A stretch of 64,000 nt of DNA, from assembly GCA_002794775.1 (NCBI GenBank), contig NBAY01000060.1, positions 222,811 through 286,810 of the forward strand, read 5' to 3'. Below are positions 11,920 to 24,877 of this stretch, piece after piece. The DNA is from Porodaedalea pini (Eukaryota; Basidiomycota; Agaricomycetes; Hymenochaetales; Hymenochaetaceae). How positions within the stretch are numbered: position 1 is the stretch's first letter; each line of letters opens with the position of its first letter. Under the pieces are notes generated by a model. It did no database searches and was not told the DNA's origin. It worked only from the letters and a program-made list of their open reading frames with translations. Made by a program: the position numbers and the translations under genes.

Positions 11920-13515
11920 TCATATACATCCCTCGACGCCAGAGCAAAGCCTCAGTCCACTTCACTAAGTCATACATGGTGCCAGGCCCTAACGACTCAA
12001 GATTCAGAAGTATCACTGCCGCTGCTTGACGACGTCTTCGAAACAACCTTCATCTTCGCAAGTGAGAAGAAATATGACAAAGAAAGTCCTCGGGGAACTG
12101 TGCGTGCCAATAGTGCGTCGCCTCCAACGGGGTTTCTTGGCAATTCGTTCCTCATACTGAACTAGACGGGATCCATAGGGTCCGACCCTCGAGTCCTTTG
12201 TCCCACAAGACTCGAAGTTGAGTGCAGATGGTATTTTGATCACTTTCCTCTGCACTTTCTGTGTCCTGCTAGTCTTCTTCAGATCATAAGCAGTCACGTT
12301 TCTGGCATAGGAAGAGAGCATGCACGATGCACGTCAGCGATAGTCTTTCCCCAGGCATTCCAACCTCGCTCTGTCGCCGTTTTCTGATCTCTGATTTAGA
12401 TATTAGACACTGCACTCCGGGTATATCTGTTGTCGCATTTACCTTTCACATTGAGCCTCGCCTTCAGATTCGTATGGGTCGGTGGTCCGAGTGCAGGCGA
12501 AGTGGGTGCCGTCTGGAAGTCGGAGGGACCAGAAGATAGTAGCACGGTGTGTAGGATTCCATGGCATTGTTAGGATCTGGGACGGCGACCGTTCATAGAG
12601 CCAGTTAGACGAGGCAAGGGAAAAAGACGATGTCAGGCATACCGCCCATGTGCTTCATTTGCTTTCACCTCGTGGGGACTAGAATAGGTGATCCTTTTTC
12701 TGGCCTGTCCATGATTTCTCTCGGGCCTGATACCCATCACAGACCCCTTCATATAGGTTCACGAGAATCAGACCATGTCCAGGCGACGAAGAAGGGTGCA
12801 TCGAGTATGCGACGCCTGTCGGACAGGCCAGGAGCACAGGGTAGGCATTGCTTCCACATCTGCAAGGTCGAGTGATTTCGCCGCGCGCACGCTCTGTGTG
12901 AAGGACGCTTCATAGGTATGAAGCTCATGTCGATCGAGCCGTGCTCTCTGGTTGCGGTGTAAAGTGCATCTGACAATTCGGGAGTGCTAACAACGAGCTC
13001 ATTTCTCCTTTTGCATTAAGGCCTTCCAGTTGTCGGCATATCTGCTTGTACTCGAGTCCATGATTATGTGCTCACAGATATGCTTGTAAAACTGGATGAA
13101 CTTGTCGAATGGAAGAATGGAGCTCTGTGCTGCAATGCTTGTTTCGGGTTTGGCACTCGCTGCGACAGGAATTCCCAGGCTTACTTGGTGTGCATTTGGC
13201 GGTGTTATACGCTGAGAGGCTTGCTCGACGCAGCGCTCTGCGTACTACTATGGTGTCGTGCCATCGGTCAGCTCTTGCAGAGATCCAGGGAAATGAAAGA
13301 AGAGACGAGGAATTTACTCACTATTTCGAGCCCCTTAACAGCCAGCTTACACACATAAACCTTACCGGCCTCGGACCTTGTATCTTCATTTCTTCAACTC
13401 ACTCTGACAAAATGTTAAAGGGGAATGAAGCAGAAATGTCGGAGGGGGATGAAAGTGAGGAGTAAGTCAAGGGCGATAAGGTTATGGGCGTGCGCTGGTT
13501 GTGGTCAGGAGCGAG
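11920..13515 (-). pseudogene. Decayed inverted copy of the EDC1-like gene (7351-8966)
   Basis: Read on the minus strand, this stretch aligns along its whole length with 7237-9000. It includes the leader, the ATG (at about 13409), the first intron region, the MPMK-type segment near 12920, the downstream exon order, the stop region near 12000 and about 80 bases of 3' flank. The copy is dead: a one-base deletion soon after the ATG shifts the frame into an early TAG where the parent reads ETY, and further indels scramble later exons. Arm identity looks moderate and indels are frequent, so the duplication is old. Together with the parent gene it forms an inverted repeat around the GT15 gene. Confidence 0.8.
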
Positions 13516-16500
13516 AATTGAGCTCATGTTCGACTAGTACTACGGCTCTTTATGTTCCCTAGATTCAAGCCATCTGCGCTTGTTTCTGTAGAGAACGCAT
13601 CACTAAATCAGATCTTTTATTTGATGTATTTTGAAGCCATTGGATTTTCTGTACTTGTTGTGAATACTAATTTCCTATCGAATGGGTTTCCTGGCCTGTT
13701 ATGGTGCTTCATAAATGATCAATGGTGTTCTTAGAGGCATGTCCGAGTCGGAGTTCTCCGACGAGACAACCTTAGAGATGTTATTGGGCTTATTTTCTGA
13801 TACTATGCCATTGAGTTTCACGATTCGCTCCGTAGTACGGTGTAGTTGGACAATATTGATTCAGTGTTCATAGGTCTTATGCTGGTTGTATCGATTCCCT
13901 TAACTCATCGTGCAGCAGAACCAAGTGTACTCAGTGTCATACTGGATATGCATATTCAAATTGTCGAGCTTTCATTTCTATGACGTCCCGCAAGTGTACA
14001 TAGCGGTTGTGATCCCTTGCGGACCTTGGATCTCCTATCCTGACAGAACATGCGATATAAGTCTAGTTACACATTCTTATTGTCCGTACTGAAAAATGGG
14101 TAAGGACCTTGCCTAGCGTTGTTATCGGCAAGTCTGTCGTAAAAAATAGAATTGGGAATACGCAACGCGACGCGGTAGATAGACCTGTGACCGCGAGGTA
14201 AATTAAATTGACTTTCCAGCTTTGCGTGCGGCAAGATGCACGGGATGGGACCCAGTGATACCTACACGTCAGACGAGCTGATGCCGATGGTTTGAGAAGC
14301 TCGTGGCAATGGCGAAACACACCTTCGATCAATCAATCGTTTCACTTGACCATGCCTTGATACCCACATAGTTGGTGTGGGACGTCTAAGTTGGACGCAA
14401 CCGCCGATGTATCGCGGTCTGACAGAAGGAAAGTTGAGCGCACAGCTTGAGCTTCAGATTTTTTTTTGTTCGTACGTATGCTGTACCTTTCGCATGGTGC
14501 TTCTTCTCGACTCGAAGCATTACGTTGAGATACTCGGCGGAGAAATATATATCCTTCCCGTGTAACATATATTGGTCAGTCCGGGAGCTCAAATAAGTAG
14601 ATATTGCGAGATAACTAGTACTACTTAGAGCACAGATACAGACTCCACTGCATTCGATCCAGGGTGAGAATCTCATGGAAAATTTCCACGCTCGTTCCTT
14701 AGAGGCACCACCGGACCAAGCAATAGTGGGGATCTTCCTATTGGTAGGAGAAGGTCTTGTTCTTTAAAGAATGGCATGAGGCAGAACGAAACGGTAACAA
14801 AACAAGAGGGCGGTGTAAAGCGGCCGCTAATGAGCGAGAAAAATCAGGTGATGGGGCTATAGATATGAAAGATGCCTTTCGGAGAGGCGCTGCTTGCGAG
14901 GGGGACATCGTGAGCGAGAAGAGCGCAGAGGAATGGGGAGGAGGCGCTGTATTGAGACAGGGTCGAGCTGTCAGATCCTGTGCTGGACAAATGAAAGTTT
15001 ATGTGAGAATTCTTGAGCGCAGAGCGGCCCGAAGGAAATCATAGGATGTCCAAACTTTATTTCGAGGTCTATAACGTTAAAGACCTTGAACAAAGCTTCT
15101 TTTGCCACCGAGTAATACTTTGAAGAGTTGAATGGTGCCTATGCGACGTCTTCACTGATAACTGCGATCAGCCATTTCTGACGCATGGCGATAGCAGCGA
15201 CTCGTCGGCTTAGTCACGTCCAGTAGTCCTCGGACACAGATACTATCGATGCATTTGTGGAATCATCAAATGCGGTGTATAAGAAGGCCAAGTTGTAGAA
15301 GCCTTCCCTATTTCGGATATCCCTTGGTGAGCGGGGATCGACACGAGGACACAGCTTATTTCTTTCTGGCTGCGATGAAGGCAAGAATGAGAAAAGGAAA
15401 GCCAGAGCAGTGTACGACGCATAGCCTTGTATCCTGCAACGTGGGACACATGATAATCCGAGCCTGATGTCTGCTTCGCGAAATGGTATAAGTCGGGGGA
15501 CTCTGAGACTCAGTGAGAGGACGAACTTGAAGACGCTGACTCTGTCCGGACAAAGTTCATCATCACGTGCTGGACCCTTCAGGTGATTGAATCTGCCGAT
15601 CATCTACGTAACATTGCTCTACCAGTTGTACCGCGCGCGCCGCCGTCAGTGCAACTTTTGCTTCCACTCCCACCATTCAACCTCCATCTCTTTTCCTCTA
15701 TTTTATCTTTACTTTACTTTACTTGCACGTCGTTTAGGCAAGCATGAACTCTCATGCTGCATCTTATAAGGCTTGAGCTAATACTTATTATACATAGGTT
15801 CTACTTCTGGAGCTCGGCGCTTGTAAATATCTGGCCAGCTCCGTTCTCGTCGCAGAGCTGCACTTCCAATCTCCGCCACTCCCCGGAAGGCTCGCAATAC
15901 GTAGGGAGGAGCAAGAGACACGTCCCTTGGGCTTAAATCGCGTGGAGAGGGCACGTTTAGGGGCTTGACAGCGGAGGTATGTACACGTCGTGCATCGTGA
16001 AGCTCACCGGTCGACTAAGCTCCTTTCTTCCTTTCTGCCACTGGCAACTCAAGCATATAGCACACTGTTTTTGTGGCTGAATACTTCTCGGAGGTGGTTC
16101 TGGCCGTCGACTGTCAGAGTCGTCTAAGTGCACAGAGGGTATCTCGAAAGTTGATCCACCTTGCGCGTTATTGTGAGTGTCTGCCATCATCTTCTCACCA
16201 ACTATTCGTCGCTAACCAGCTTTGTTCGCGTCTGTCGATTTTTTGCGCCCATCTTTCATTCCCTTTCCTTTCTTGAATCGCTCCACGCTGCAAGTCCTCC
16301 ACGGTCCATCATTGCATCACTTTCTTCGTCACGACGAGGATCTGACTGGACAGAACCGTGCCTGCAAGTTGAACGCCATTGTTCATCCTAATTGTGAGTG
16401 TGTTGTTCTTTATTCCAAAGATGGTCCGGATGCGCACGGCAACTACAAGTTATTTTGAGCGCGAAGCTAGACCACTGATGACGGAACCGCTCTGCATCAT

Positions 16501-16740
16501 GTGCCCTCTTCTTCCTTTTTCTACTTGCTTTCTGCCTTGATCATCGTTTCATGCTGACTTCCATCAAGAACAGATACCTACGTGTAGTACACCTTACCCT
16601 GTCTGCTTTCAAACATCTGGGAAATCAAGACGAGTCAACTCTAGAACATCGGCTTTAGGTTTGTCGAAGCATGAACTTGTCGCCGTCGTGTCCTTACTTC
16701 AGCCAACTAGCAGGCTCGTTTTCTTGAAAGATTGCAACCG
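13516..16740. other. Long intergenic region; 3' part is leader/promoter of the Zn2Cys6 gene
   Basis: No exon chain could be supported in 13516-16000. A frame at 14757-15044 is charged and low-complexity. From about 15590 on, the plus strand is pyrimidine-rich with a short TTTAC-type repeat near 15707-15726. 16160-16740 has CT-rich runs and several gtgagt/cag pairs, consistent with a long and possibly spliced 5' leader of the transcription factor that starts at 16741. Confidence 0.4.
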
Positions 16741-19700
16741 ATGTCCAAGACATCAACTGCCTACTGGCCGGGACACTCGATGCAATCGCACGCGCAGGCG
16801 CAACTCTCACCCCCACACTCGCAGCTCCAGAACGAGCAGCAGATGCATCCCCATCAGAATCAGCATCAAGGTCAACAGGCGCATTTCCTCCCGCCTACGT
16901 CGACCCACCATGTGCACGCGCAGTACAATATGCGTCAGCCGGAGCTCCAGCTCGAGCATTTTCACGACCAAGGTGGGATTGATGGGCTTGGTGCGGTGTC
17001 GTACAACGCCCTGCAGCCCCAGAGCATCGCGCAGCATAGTGTTGTTCTCGGCGTGGGCCAGGGGCCGGGAAATGCTGAAGCTAAATACACGGCGCCGACT
17101 GCGACAGCTCTTGCCGCTCGTGCGTGCCCGCCTGATGCCTTCCAGTTCGGACAGCAAGTTGAGGGCTCATCGCAAGGCACGAGCACTAGCCCTGAATCCC
17201 TATCGGGTGGCCGCCAGCCATTCAATACTAGCTTCAGCTTCGTCTCTGCGCCGGGTTCGGCCGGAAGTGGCATGTCGGAGGGCGTCTCGCCTCATGAAGC
17301 ATTTCGCGCTCAGGTGCAGGCGACATCGCAGCACGAACAGGACTATCTCAACTCGCGTGGATATGTACCGCAGAAGAAGCGACGTCATGAGGACACAGGA
17401 CCTGACGCTTTCCCATCAACCGACACCTCGGGCTCGGGCGATGAGGATGCAGAGTATGGAGGGCAGTATGCGTATGGTTCCTTCGGGGAACAATTTGAGG
17501 GCTATTCACGTCTTGGTCAGACGGGAATGGTTGTACAATCGCCCGAGCTGCTTTCTCAAGTTCATCCGGGTTTAGGCACATTGGGCCAGGCCGCAGGGTA
17601 TGCAGTTAACGCAGATCAAAGAGGCGGACAAAGTGGCCAAGGCCAACAAATGGGATCAGATGGGAAAGCAAAACAGTGCGCATTGCCGAATATCTATCTG
17701 TTTCAAAGCTAACTCGCGAGTGCTTGACTTGTAGAGTACATAGAGCTGCTTGCGTTCGCTGCAAGAATTTGAAGGTGCGATGCGAGTTCCCGACGGATCC
17801 AAACACGTGTCGGCGCTGTCTCAACGGAGGCCACGAGTGCGCAATCCCGGGAAGGAAGAAGCGGAGACAACCCCCGTGAGCAAAGCTCACTGCACTGCAT
17901 TGTGGACTAGAAGTTAACCAAGGCATGCTGCATAGAAAGCGCGAACACCTGTTGAACCAGATACGAGACCAGGCGCAGCAGATAGAAAAGCTCATGCAGC
18001 AACTTGAGGAACATCGGCGCGCGCGTCTCCACAATGGTTTGTGAAACTAAAAATCATTAGATTGTAAAGCTGATAGATCGTCTTCAGAACCGACGCGCCT
18101 TTCGCTGTCTAACACGCCGCTACCTCCGCCAGGTGCGACGCCCGTTGCTGGGCAACCGCCTTCGTCATACGCTCCTGGGGGCGTGCCTCGGCCAGACGTG
18201 CAGGCCTGGATTGAACGTGCTCGTGAGTCCATTCAGGCGATTGGTGCATTTATGGAGGGCGAGGAAGATATTGAGGAGGAGGGCGAAGACGAAGAGGGAG
18301 AAGCTACTTACGACGGCGAGGAGGGCTATTTCGACGAATGGAATGGGGAGCAACAATGGAGAGGACCTGCCGGCGAACAGGATACGGACACGGAAGAGGG
18401 CGACATCGTCGTGGAGGGACCGGATGGCGCTGATCACTCAGACGAGAGGAGGTCAGTGCGTCAAGCTTCGCCGGCGACGACCGTACGTAGCGCATCTCGT
18501 GAAGGTTCAGCACCGCCTCAATTCGGGCCAAGGACTCAGAATCAAGGTCAAGGAGCTGGCCGCGGCGGTCGGCGCAGGACACCACAGCCAGCGCGTCTTG
18601 CACCTCTTCCTGCTACCCCAGCCGCGCCGCTCAAACTGATTGCGGACCTCAGTCTCAGGTCAGGTAACAATCGCCAAGGGAGCAAGAGTCCGAAGAGCGC
18701 GAGTCTTTTGGGAATGAGTAGCCATAGCAGGGCGAGCAGCATCGAGGTTGATCCACCGAGCTCCGCGACTGCTGGTGGTTCATCTCCGAAGTCGATGGGT
18801 GCAGTGACGGAGAAACCTCTTGTAGGTGGATCAGATGGGGGAGCTCAGGCTCAGGCGGAAGTGGCGCAAGAGGCGACGAGCGACGGAGAATACGGTGCTG
18901 TCGCACCTGGGTTCTTTGAGGCTCGACGGGGTAGTGTGCCAGATCCATCACGCCTGGCACCAGCGAGACACCCTGTCCCCCATATTCTCATGCGCGGGAT
19001 CGTCACTCCGCAGGAGGTCGAAATCTTATTCAAAATGTGCGTTAAAACTCTATGATCTTGCTTCACCCATTGATAGGTGCTGATGGCTTGCGATCAGATA
19101 TTTTGACAAGATGAACTTGTCTTGCTCACTCCTAGACCCTGTTTTGTACACTGCACAGACGACATACTGGCGGTCCCCATTCTTGTTCACCGTTAGTGAG
19201 TAAAGTTAGTCTATTCTTGTTATCTTGACTGAGATGTACATTCAGTTTGTGCGGTCGCTTCTCGATACTATGCCGACCATCCTGGTATTTATGAAGAACT
19301 TATAACATACGCTCAACTCGCGGCGGGAACAGCACTCATCAGCGGGCCAAAGAATGTCGAAACAGTTTCAGCGTATATACTACTGAGCCTATATCCCGTT
19401 CCGATGCGGCGTTGGGAAGAGGATCGTACATGGCTCTACCTGGGACTTGCCATCCGCGTCGCCACAGATCTGAACTTGCATCATCCGACTACCGCTCGGC
19501 CACGGAACGAGCAGCATGCGCGTGAGCTCCTGAACCGGACGCGCGTATGGCTCAATTGCTACAATCTTGACGTATCGACCTCCAGTTGGCACGGGAAGGC
19601 CAGCACCATCGCGTCCGGCGACTATATCGCGTGCCACTCAGAAGACTGGTATGAATCTTCGGCGTACAATATGCCGAACTTCGATATACAGTTATCTGGC

Positions 19701-21183
19701 TACAACTTCGAGCTCAGATTGATGCGCGAATTTAAGGAGAAGATCTACAACAACCCGAATAATCCGACAGGACTGAATAAAGTGCGTGAATTCAACCGTT
19801 CATCGCAGAAGTCATGTTGATGACGTGCATCCGCAGGATCTCGATTTTATCAAACTTTCATCGGAGACCGACGAAACACTCGTGCTCAAAGAAAAAGAAT
19901 GGAACGAGCGGCTCCGCCAGAAGACGGACCCAGATGATGCCCAAGGGCGATTCAGGAATAGCCTTGTCAAGCTCGCATATCGATATAATCGCCTCACCGT
20001 CCTCTCCTTCGGATTCCAGCATTCTTTCGGCAAGGGCAGCACGGGAAACTCAGACCAGACTTCTTTCTTTGATCGTGTATGTTGCAAAGCTCTTGAAACG
20101 CGTTCACTCTTCTTATTTTTCATCTCAGTGCTATCGTGCTGCGACAGACGTCCTTCGAGTGTTTATCGATGAGCTTTCAACCCAGAAAGAGTACATCAGA
20201 CACGGCCCAGAGGCGCAGTGCGTCTTCGTTACTTTCGCGTCGGCATTCTTAATCAAGGTGAGAATAGTCTCAGCGATGATTAAGCAGATTCTCATTGAGA
20301 ATACAGCTCCTACACCCTAAATACGCGCCTTATCTAAAAATTCAACAACGAAGAGATATTGAGCAGCTCGTACGCGGGATCATCGATCTTCTGAGCTCGC
20401 CGGAAGTAGTGGTTGACGACAGACATAGTCCTAAACTGTGGTCTAGCTTCCTCGATGGTCTCCTCGCGACGCCTATGGCAAAGGTTGAGCTATCTCCGGG
20501 TGCAATGAAGGGCGGAAACTCCCTTCCACGACGTTCGGCCCGTCGCCCAACCGCTCACACCACCAACAGCTCATCGAGTAAAAGGGGCAGTCCTTCCTTG
20601 GCTTCATCTTCGTCATTTGAAGCAGATAGTCCGTCTGGTCAGTCCACGAATTCGTCGTACCCTGCCTCGGAAACGCATGCTACCTCGCCAGCATCGGGAT
20701 TTAGTGGGACGATGTCACCGCCACCACCTATACTCCCGGTATCTGCTCCTGAAGACCGTTATCCAGCGCCTTGCGACGAGTCGCCTAACGCCGCATTCGA
20801 TTTCGGGCAGACCCAGTCCCAGCAGGGTTTCCATACTACCTCAGACTCCATGATGACTCATAGTCAAGGGCAACAGGGGATGTACGATATGCAGAACTCG
20901 CTGCAGATGGACGTACCGGAGTTCTTCCAGCCGCCCCTGCCGTTTGACAGCGACCTGCTACAATCCATGCAGTCGATGCCCGACTCGTCTATATGGCAAA
21001 ATATGCCAGGTAAGTTTCTTGTGCTACTAGATGCCGTTTTCCCTGCTGATACATTTGCTAGGCTTCAATTGGATGGGCATTCTACAGTCTACGGATCAAG
21101 ACTCTACTATGCAGGACGTGCTTGCACCGGGAATGATGTCCTACGACATTAACAATATACACGTTGGCGGGAACCATTACTGA
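16741..21183 (+). CDS. Zn2Cys6 binuclear-cluster transcription factor (PrtT-like)
   Basis: Ten exons (16741-17675, 17735-17875, 17936-18036, 18088-19036, 19098-19195, 19246-19781, 19837-20076, 20129-20257, 20307-21009, 21062-21183) join in frame to 1,317 residues. Residues 1-310 are Gln/His-rich. Exon 2 encodes a perfect cluster, C-x2-C-x6-C-x8-C-x2-C-x6-C (about C318-C347), followed by a KKRR basic tail. Exon 3 gives a short Gln/Leu coiled coil, the usual dimerisation element. Exon 4 is a long disordered linker with a Glu/Asp run near residues 448-480. Exons 5-8 form the fungal-specific middle homology domain (YFDKMN, LLDPVLYTAQTTYWRSPFL, WLYLGLAIRVATDLNLH). The C-terminus is Ser/Gln/Pro-rich. 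The protein should act in the nucleus as an activator or repressor. Resemblance to protease regulators of the PrtT kind is from memory of the middle domain; targets are unknown. Splicing at exon 3 uses gcatag, because nearer acceptors give stops. Confidence 0.88.
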
Positions 21184-22203
21184 ACCAATCTTCCTTACTT
21201 GCGCAACATTATTCTTTTTGCTTTGCGATCCAGTTATCTGAATTGCATACTGCTATTCTTGCTTATCTTTCTGCATTGTCTTCTTTATCAGTTTCCGAGA
21301 TCTACTTTAGTGTATCGCGTTTTCTTGCTTATAGTGCTACTGGCATTACTGTTGTACGATCATGACGAACTTCGGGGAAATAGAGTTTGTTTTCTGCAGC
21401 GGCATTTGTGTTGTCGTTGGTTAGGATGATGAAGCGAGTCTGAAACTAGGTTGTGCGACGAGGCGCTGAAATCAGTGTCATGACTTTCAAAGTCAAAGTA
21501 TTTACAGTTTCTGGTTCCTTTCCAACTAAAATCTGCTCCCCTGTTCTGCATCGAAATGCGTGAATATTAACCTCGATAAAGTTTGATTTTGTAAAGCATA
21601 TGGGTCTACAGTCTTCACTGTGGCTGAATCTGAGGATATTGGATCTGCCCGTAACTGGACGAAAAGCACATAGGAAAGTACTGCTTCTTAAGGAGCGTTC
21701 TGAAAGTTTGCTTGAGATTACGCCACGAGCAGTTGGGAGACGGTCAAAAGCGCGTCTCGCATTACTAGTATTAGTTGCGGGGATGATCCTATTTATCTAT
21801 GCGGTGGTAAATTGGATTTCCGGTTATGATTTACTGGCTTTTGATAAACTTTCCTTGCTGACATAGTATGCTCTATAGCTCTGACGTATTAATGATTCAT
21901 ATCCGCTCCGTCTACTTCCAATTCAATTACAAAGTACAAAAGATGGGCTCGAGTTGCGTGAAACTTAAATGCATGATTATCTTATTCATAGGCTTATATA
22001 CCAATCATAGCTTGGAACTGGTATTAATATTGTTATGCAATGCGTCTTCCCCGACAACTGATAGTAAGCATCTTGATACAGGTATGGGAACACGGAAAAT
22101 TATAAAGTAATAGTGGACTCGCATGATGCTGGGGTGGAAGTCGTCTATAAAAGGTGCCAGAGGCCCAAGTATCTCTGAGGTAGTCTAAATACTAAATAGT
22201 TAA
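21184..22203. other. Convergent intergenic region
   Basis: This separates the 3' end of the transcription factor from the 3' end of the coiled-coil gene on the other strand. An 88-codon frame at 21600-21866 encodes one hydrophobic stretch but has nothing else to support it. The region is AT-rich. Confidence 0.35.
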
Positions 22204-22686
22204 CTAATTGTTTCCCTCGGCATTCGGCTCCTCAATCAGCTTCACATATTTCTTGATATCATCGTCTGAAAATTCCCTTTTAGCAAAGTCAATTTCATAC
22301 TTGCGACTGAGCTCGTTCTCTATTTCTTGCCATGCTTTTCTATAGGTTTCAAGTACTTTGTGGTATCTTCTCACTAAGGAGGGCCTCTTGAGCCTCTCTG
22401 CACCTATCTCATCTTCCCGATTTTGAGTTTCGAGACGTCTGATTTCTTCCAATATATCGTGATCTTTTTTTGCCAAATTTGTTGATTCGAGCACAAATGT
22501 GTCGTACGCGTCGTTGACGGTTTCTTTCTCTTTTGCGAAGGCAGCACTGCTGAGTGCATTCAAGAGCTTCCTGAGCTTCTCCGAGGCTATGGGAGGACTT
22601 GGGGTCAATGGGTCGCTATTTTGGCTCTTTTCACTCCAGCCTTTCCGCGTAGTCGGCCTTTTAGATGCACCCTGTTTTCCAGAACT

Positions 22687-22713
22687 TCAGGAAAAACCTC
22701 CCGGTCAGAAACC
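22687..22713 (+). repeat. Left terminal inverted repeat of the Pack-type element
   Basis: 27 bp, starting TCAGGAAAAACCTCCC; the inverse of 27707-27733 apart from two mismatched bases at positions 17-18. Confidence 0.75.
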
Positions 22714-22867
22714 GTAGAATATATAGAATCTGTAGAATATTCAAGCAATTCTAACGGATTCTGGCCGATTCTGATTCCAACGGAATCCCAAGCATCGTAC
22801 GATTTATGAGCAGATTCTATGTATTCCAATAAATTCTAATAGCATTTCACACCATTTCTTACCGGTT

Positions 22868-24410
22868 TTAGGTGGCATTCCAAACTAAAAGGATGCCACG
22901 GCCGGTCGTCGGAATGAAGCCTTTCACGGTCATCATGTACAGACCACCGGCGAACATCTTCTCAGATTTGATGCCCGGGATGACGGGTACGGCAAGCAGC
23001 TCCTTTTGTACATGCGACGATGTAAGGCGCGCCGCAGCATCGGTCTTGAGTTCCACAAAATCTATCTTGTGAAGCTTGGTCTCGCCGGGTTTGAGAGCAC
23101 GCAAGTATGAAGCAATGTCAGCACGACATCGTCCCATTGTCACGACACGCAGGGAAGACATGTACCTTGCCTTCGCGTGCTCGAACATCTCCTGTTGGAT
23201 AATCTTGAGAAGTGCAGGTACGGCAGTCTCCTTCAAGCCCGTATCACGTCGCACAGAAAGTGTTTGCTTCTTCTAGATATCAACCGGACCGAATTCAAGG
23301 CGAAGTGGAACACCTGGACAAAAAGCCATTTGTAAGACCACAGGAAAACCGAGAAATAAGGAATGATTGAATTTTCGCGCCTTCTGTTCCCAGTCGTTGA
23401 ACTTGTAGCCAGGAGTGTCGCCGTTCCGTACATCCACCTTCGCGCTTTCCTGAGCATCTTCGCGAGCTCCTCACAGCGGTCGTATAACTCTTGCTTATTA
23501 GTGCGCATGATGATACCGCAGGGGACAACGATTGCTTGGACGCGAGCGATGCGTGATGGGAGAACAAGACCCTGGTTGTCGCCGCAAATCATGACCATGA
23601 TTCCGACCATGTGCGTGCTAAGGCCTCACGAGTTCTGCCACGGAATAATTTACCACCGTTCGGACCCGTACCCTGCGGATCGTCCAGGTCTTCGACCACG
23701 ACGTTGAACATCTCTGGCCGTGAGAAGTCTTGGCCAAGGCAATGCGACGTCGCAGCTTGGATGCCACGGCCGGTCGTCATGTAAAGACCACCGGCAGACT
23801 TCTCCTTGTCCGACTTGATGCCTGTGATGACGAGTACGGTAAGCAGCACCTCGTACACGCGACGATGTAAATTGAGAATTTCCCGTACTTCAGTGTCGGC
23901 CTCCTTCGTGAGATGCGCAGTGTGGCCTTCCTGTCATAGGAACTCGCGCGTACGGAGGAACGGCTGGGGGCTCTTGGAGTCCCAGCGCGTAACACTGATC
24001 CACTGGTTGGGCTTGAGGGGTAGATCACGATAGCTCTTGATACATTTGGTGTAGTAGGGATACATGGCCGTTTCTGTAGTCGGACGGATTGCTATGAGCT
24101 CCTCAAGCTCGGAGCTCCCTCTGAAGACGCATGTCATATCGACCTTAATCAGCGCCTATAATACTTGTCAGCACAAAGTGAGGGATTACAGAACAATCAA
24201 CGCACGTTCGTATACCAACCCGGAAAGTCGACCTCTTTCTTCATGCCAATAGCAATCTTCACGTGCCGTCAATTCTCCCTTCCTCTTTTGTTGCCTTTTC
24301 CTGGGCGGCAATTGCAGACGTGCGCACAGCAGGCACCACAGCCTCGGCCTTGAGTTCCACGAAATCTACCTCGCGAAGCTTGGTCTCCCCGTTTCGGGAG
24401 CACGCCAGTA
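22868..24410 (-). pseudogene. Prolyl-tRNA synthetase fragments, rearranged and frameshifted
   Basis: Minus-strand frames carry consecutive class II ProRS segments. Around 24410-24190: a linker ending in KKEVDFPGWY. Around 24137-23934: IAIRPTTET and [11 protein letters not shown] (class II motif 2 area). Around 23930-23700: EGHTAHLTKE, AGGLYMTT, GRGIQAATSHCLGQ (motif 3 approach). Around 23610-23450: GIMVMICGDNQGLVLP and VQAIVVPCGI (anticodon-binding domain). Around 23254-22868: a C-terminal piece joined to a second copy of the FVELK and GGLYMMT...TTGRGI part. About 130 residues between the GWY and IAIRP segments are missing, and several frameshifts and stops break the frame. An intron-like gtgcgt...tatag interval (about 24202-24152) is retained, which argues for capture of genomic DNA rather than cDNA. 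Confidence 0.8.
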
Positions 24411-24734
24411 TGAAGCAATGCTGGTTCCAGGGAGGAAGACAGTAAAATCAGAGGCGAGCGCATGTACGGCGAAGAGGGAAGTCGATGATGTGAGTGCTCT
24501 ACACTCACCCATCTCCTTGATTCTTACGTTGAACCGTTCTGTTGGCAAGTAAGAACCTGAGATGCAGATGCTTGTTTTTTCAAAATACCTTGTACTGCTT
24601 CCCAGATGCTGTGCGGCCAGTGATTAAGACTGTAGCATCTACTAACGCTGTAGTAGTCTAACATATCGGCCTTGATCAGTACCTATGATACTTGTCAGCA
24701 CTAAGTGAGGGATTACAGAACAATCAGCACACGT

Positions 24735-24877
24735 TCATAACGATACCGGAAAGTCGACCTCTTTCTTCACGCCAAACGCAGCCTTCACGGTGCCGTCATT
24801 CCTCCCTTCCTCTTTCGCTGCCTTTTCCTGGATGGCAATTGCAGACGTGGGTGTCTCCCTTCTTCGTGAAGAGCTAG
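24735..24877 (-). pseudogene. Second copy of the ProRS linker segment, fused to the eIF4G fragment
   Basis: The minus strand encodes SAIAIQEKAAKEEGR and then KKEVDF, parallel to the segment near 24320-24230. The flanks also repeat (24150-24380 against 24670-24880), so about 520 bp was tandemly duplicated. Upstream, the frame runs without a stop from the Gly/Arg-rich eIF4G tail into this segment, making an eIF4G-ProRS junction at about 24860. Confidence 0.7.

Noticed and set aside
16661..17575. A 304-codon plus-strand frame over the first exon of the transcription factor
   Set aside because: It is an Arg/Ser-rich shadow of the Gln/His-rich true frame (16741-17675), which continues through splice sites into the Zn2Cys6 cluster.
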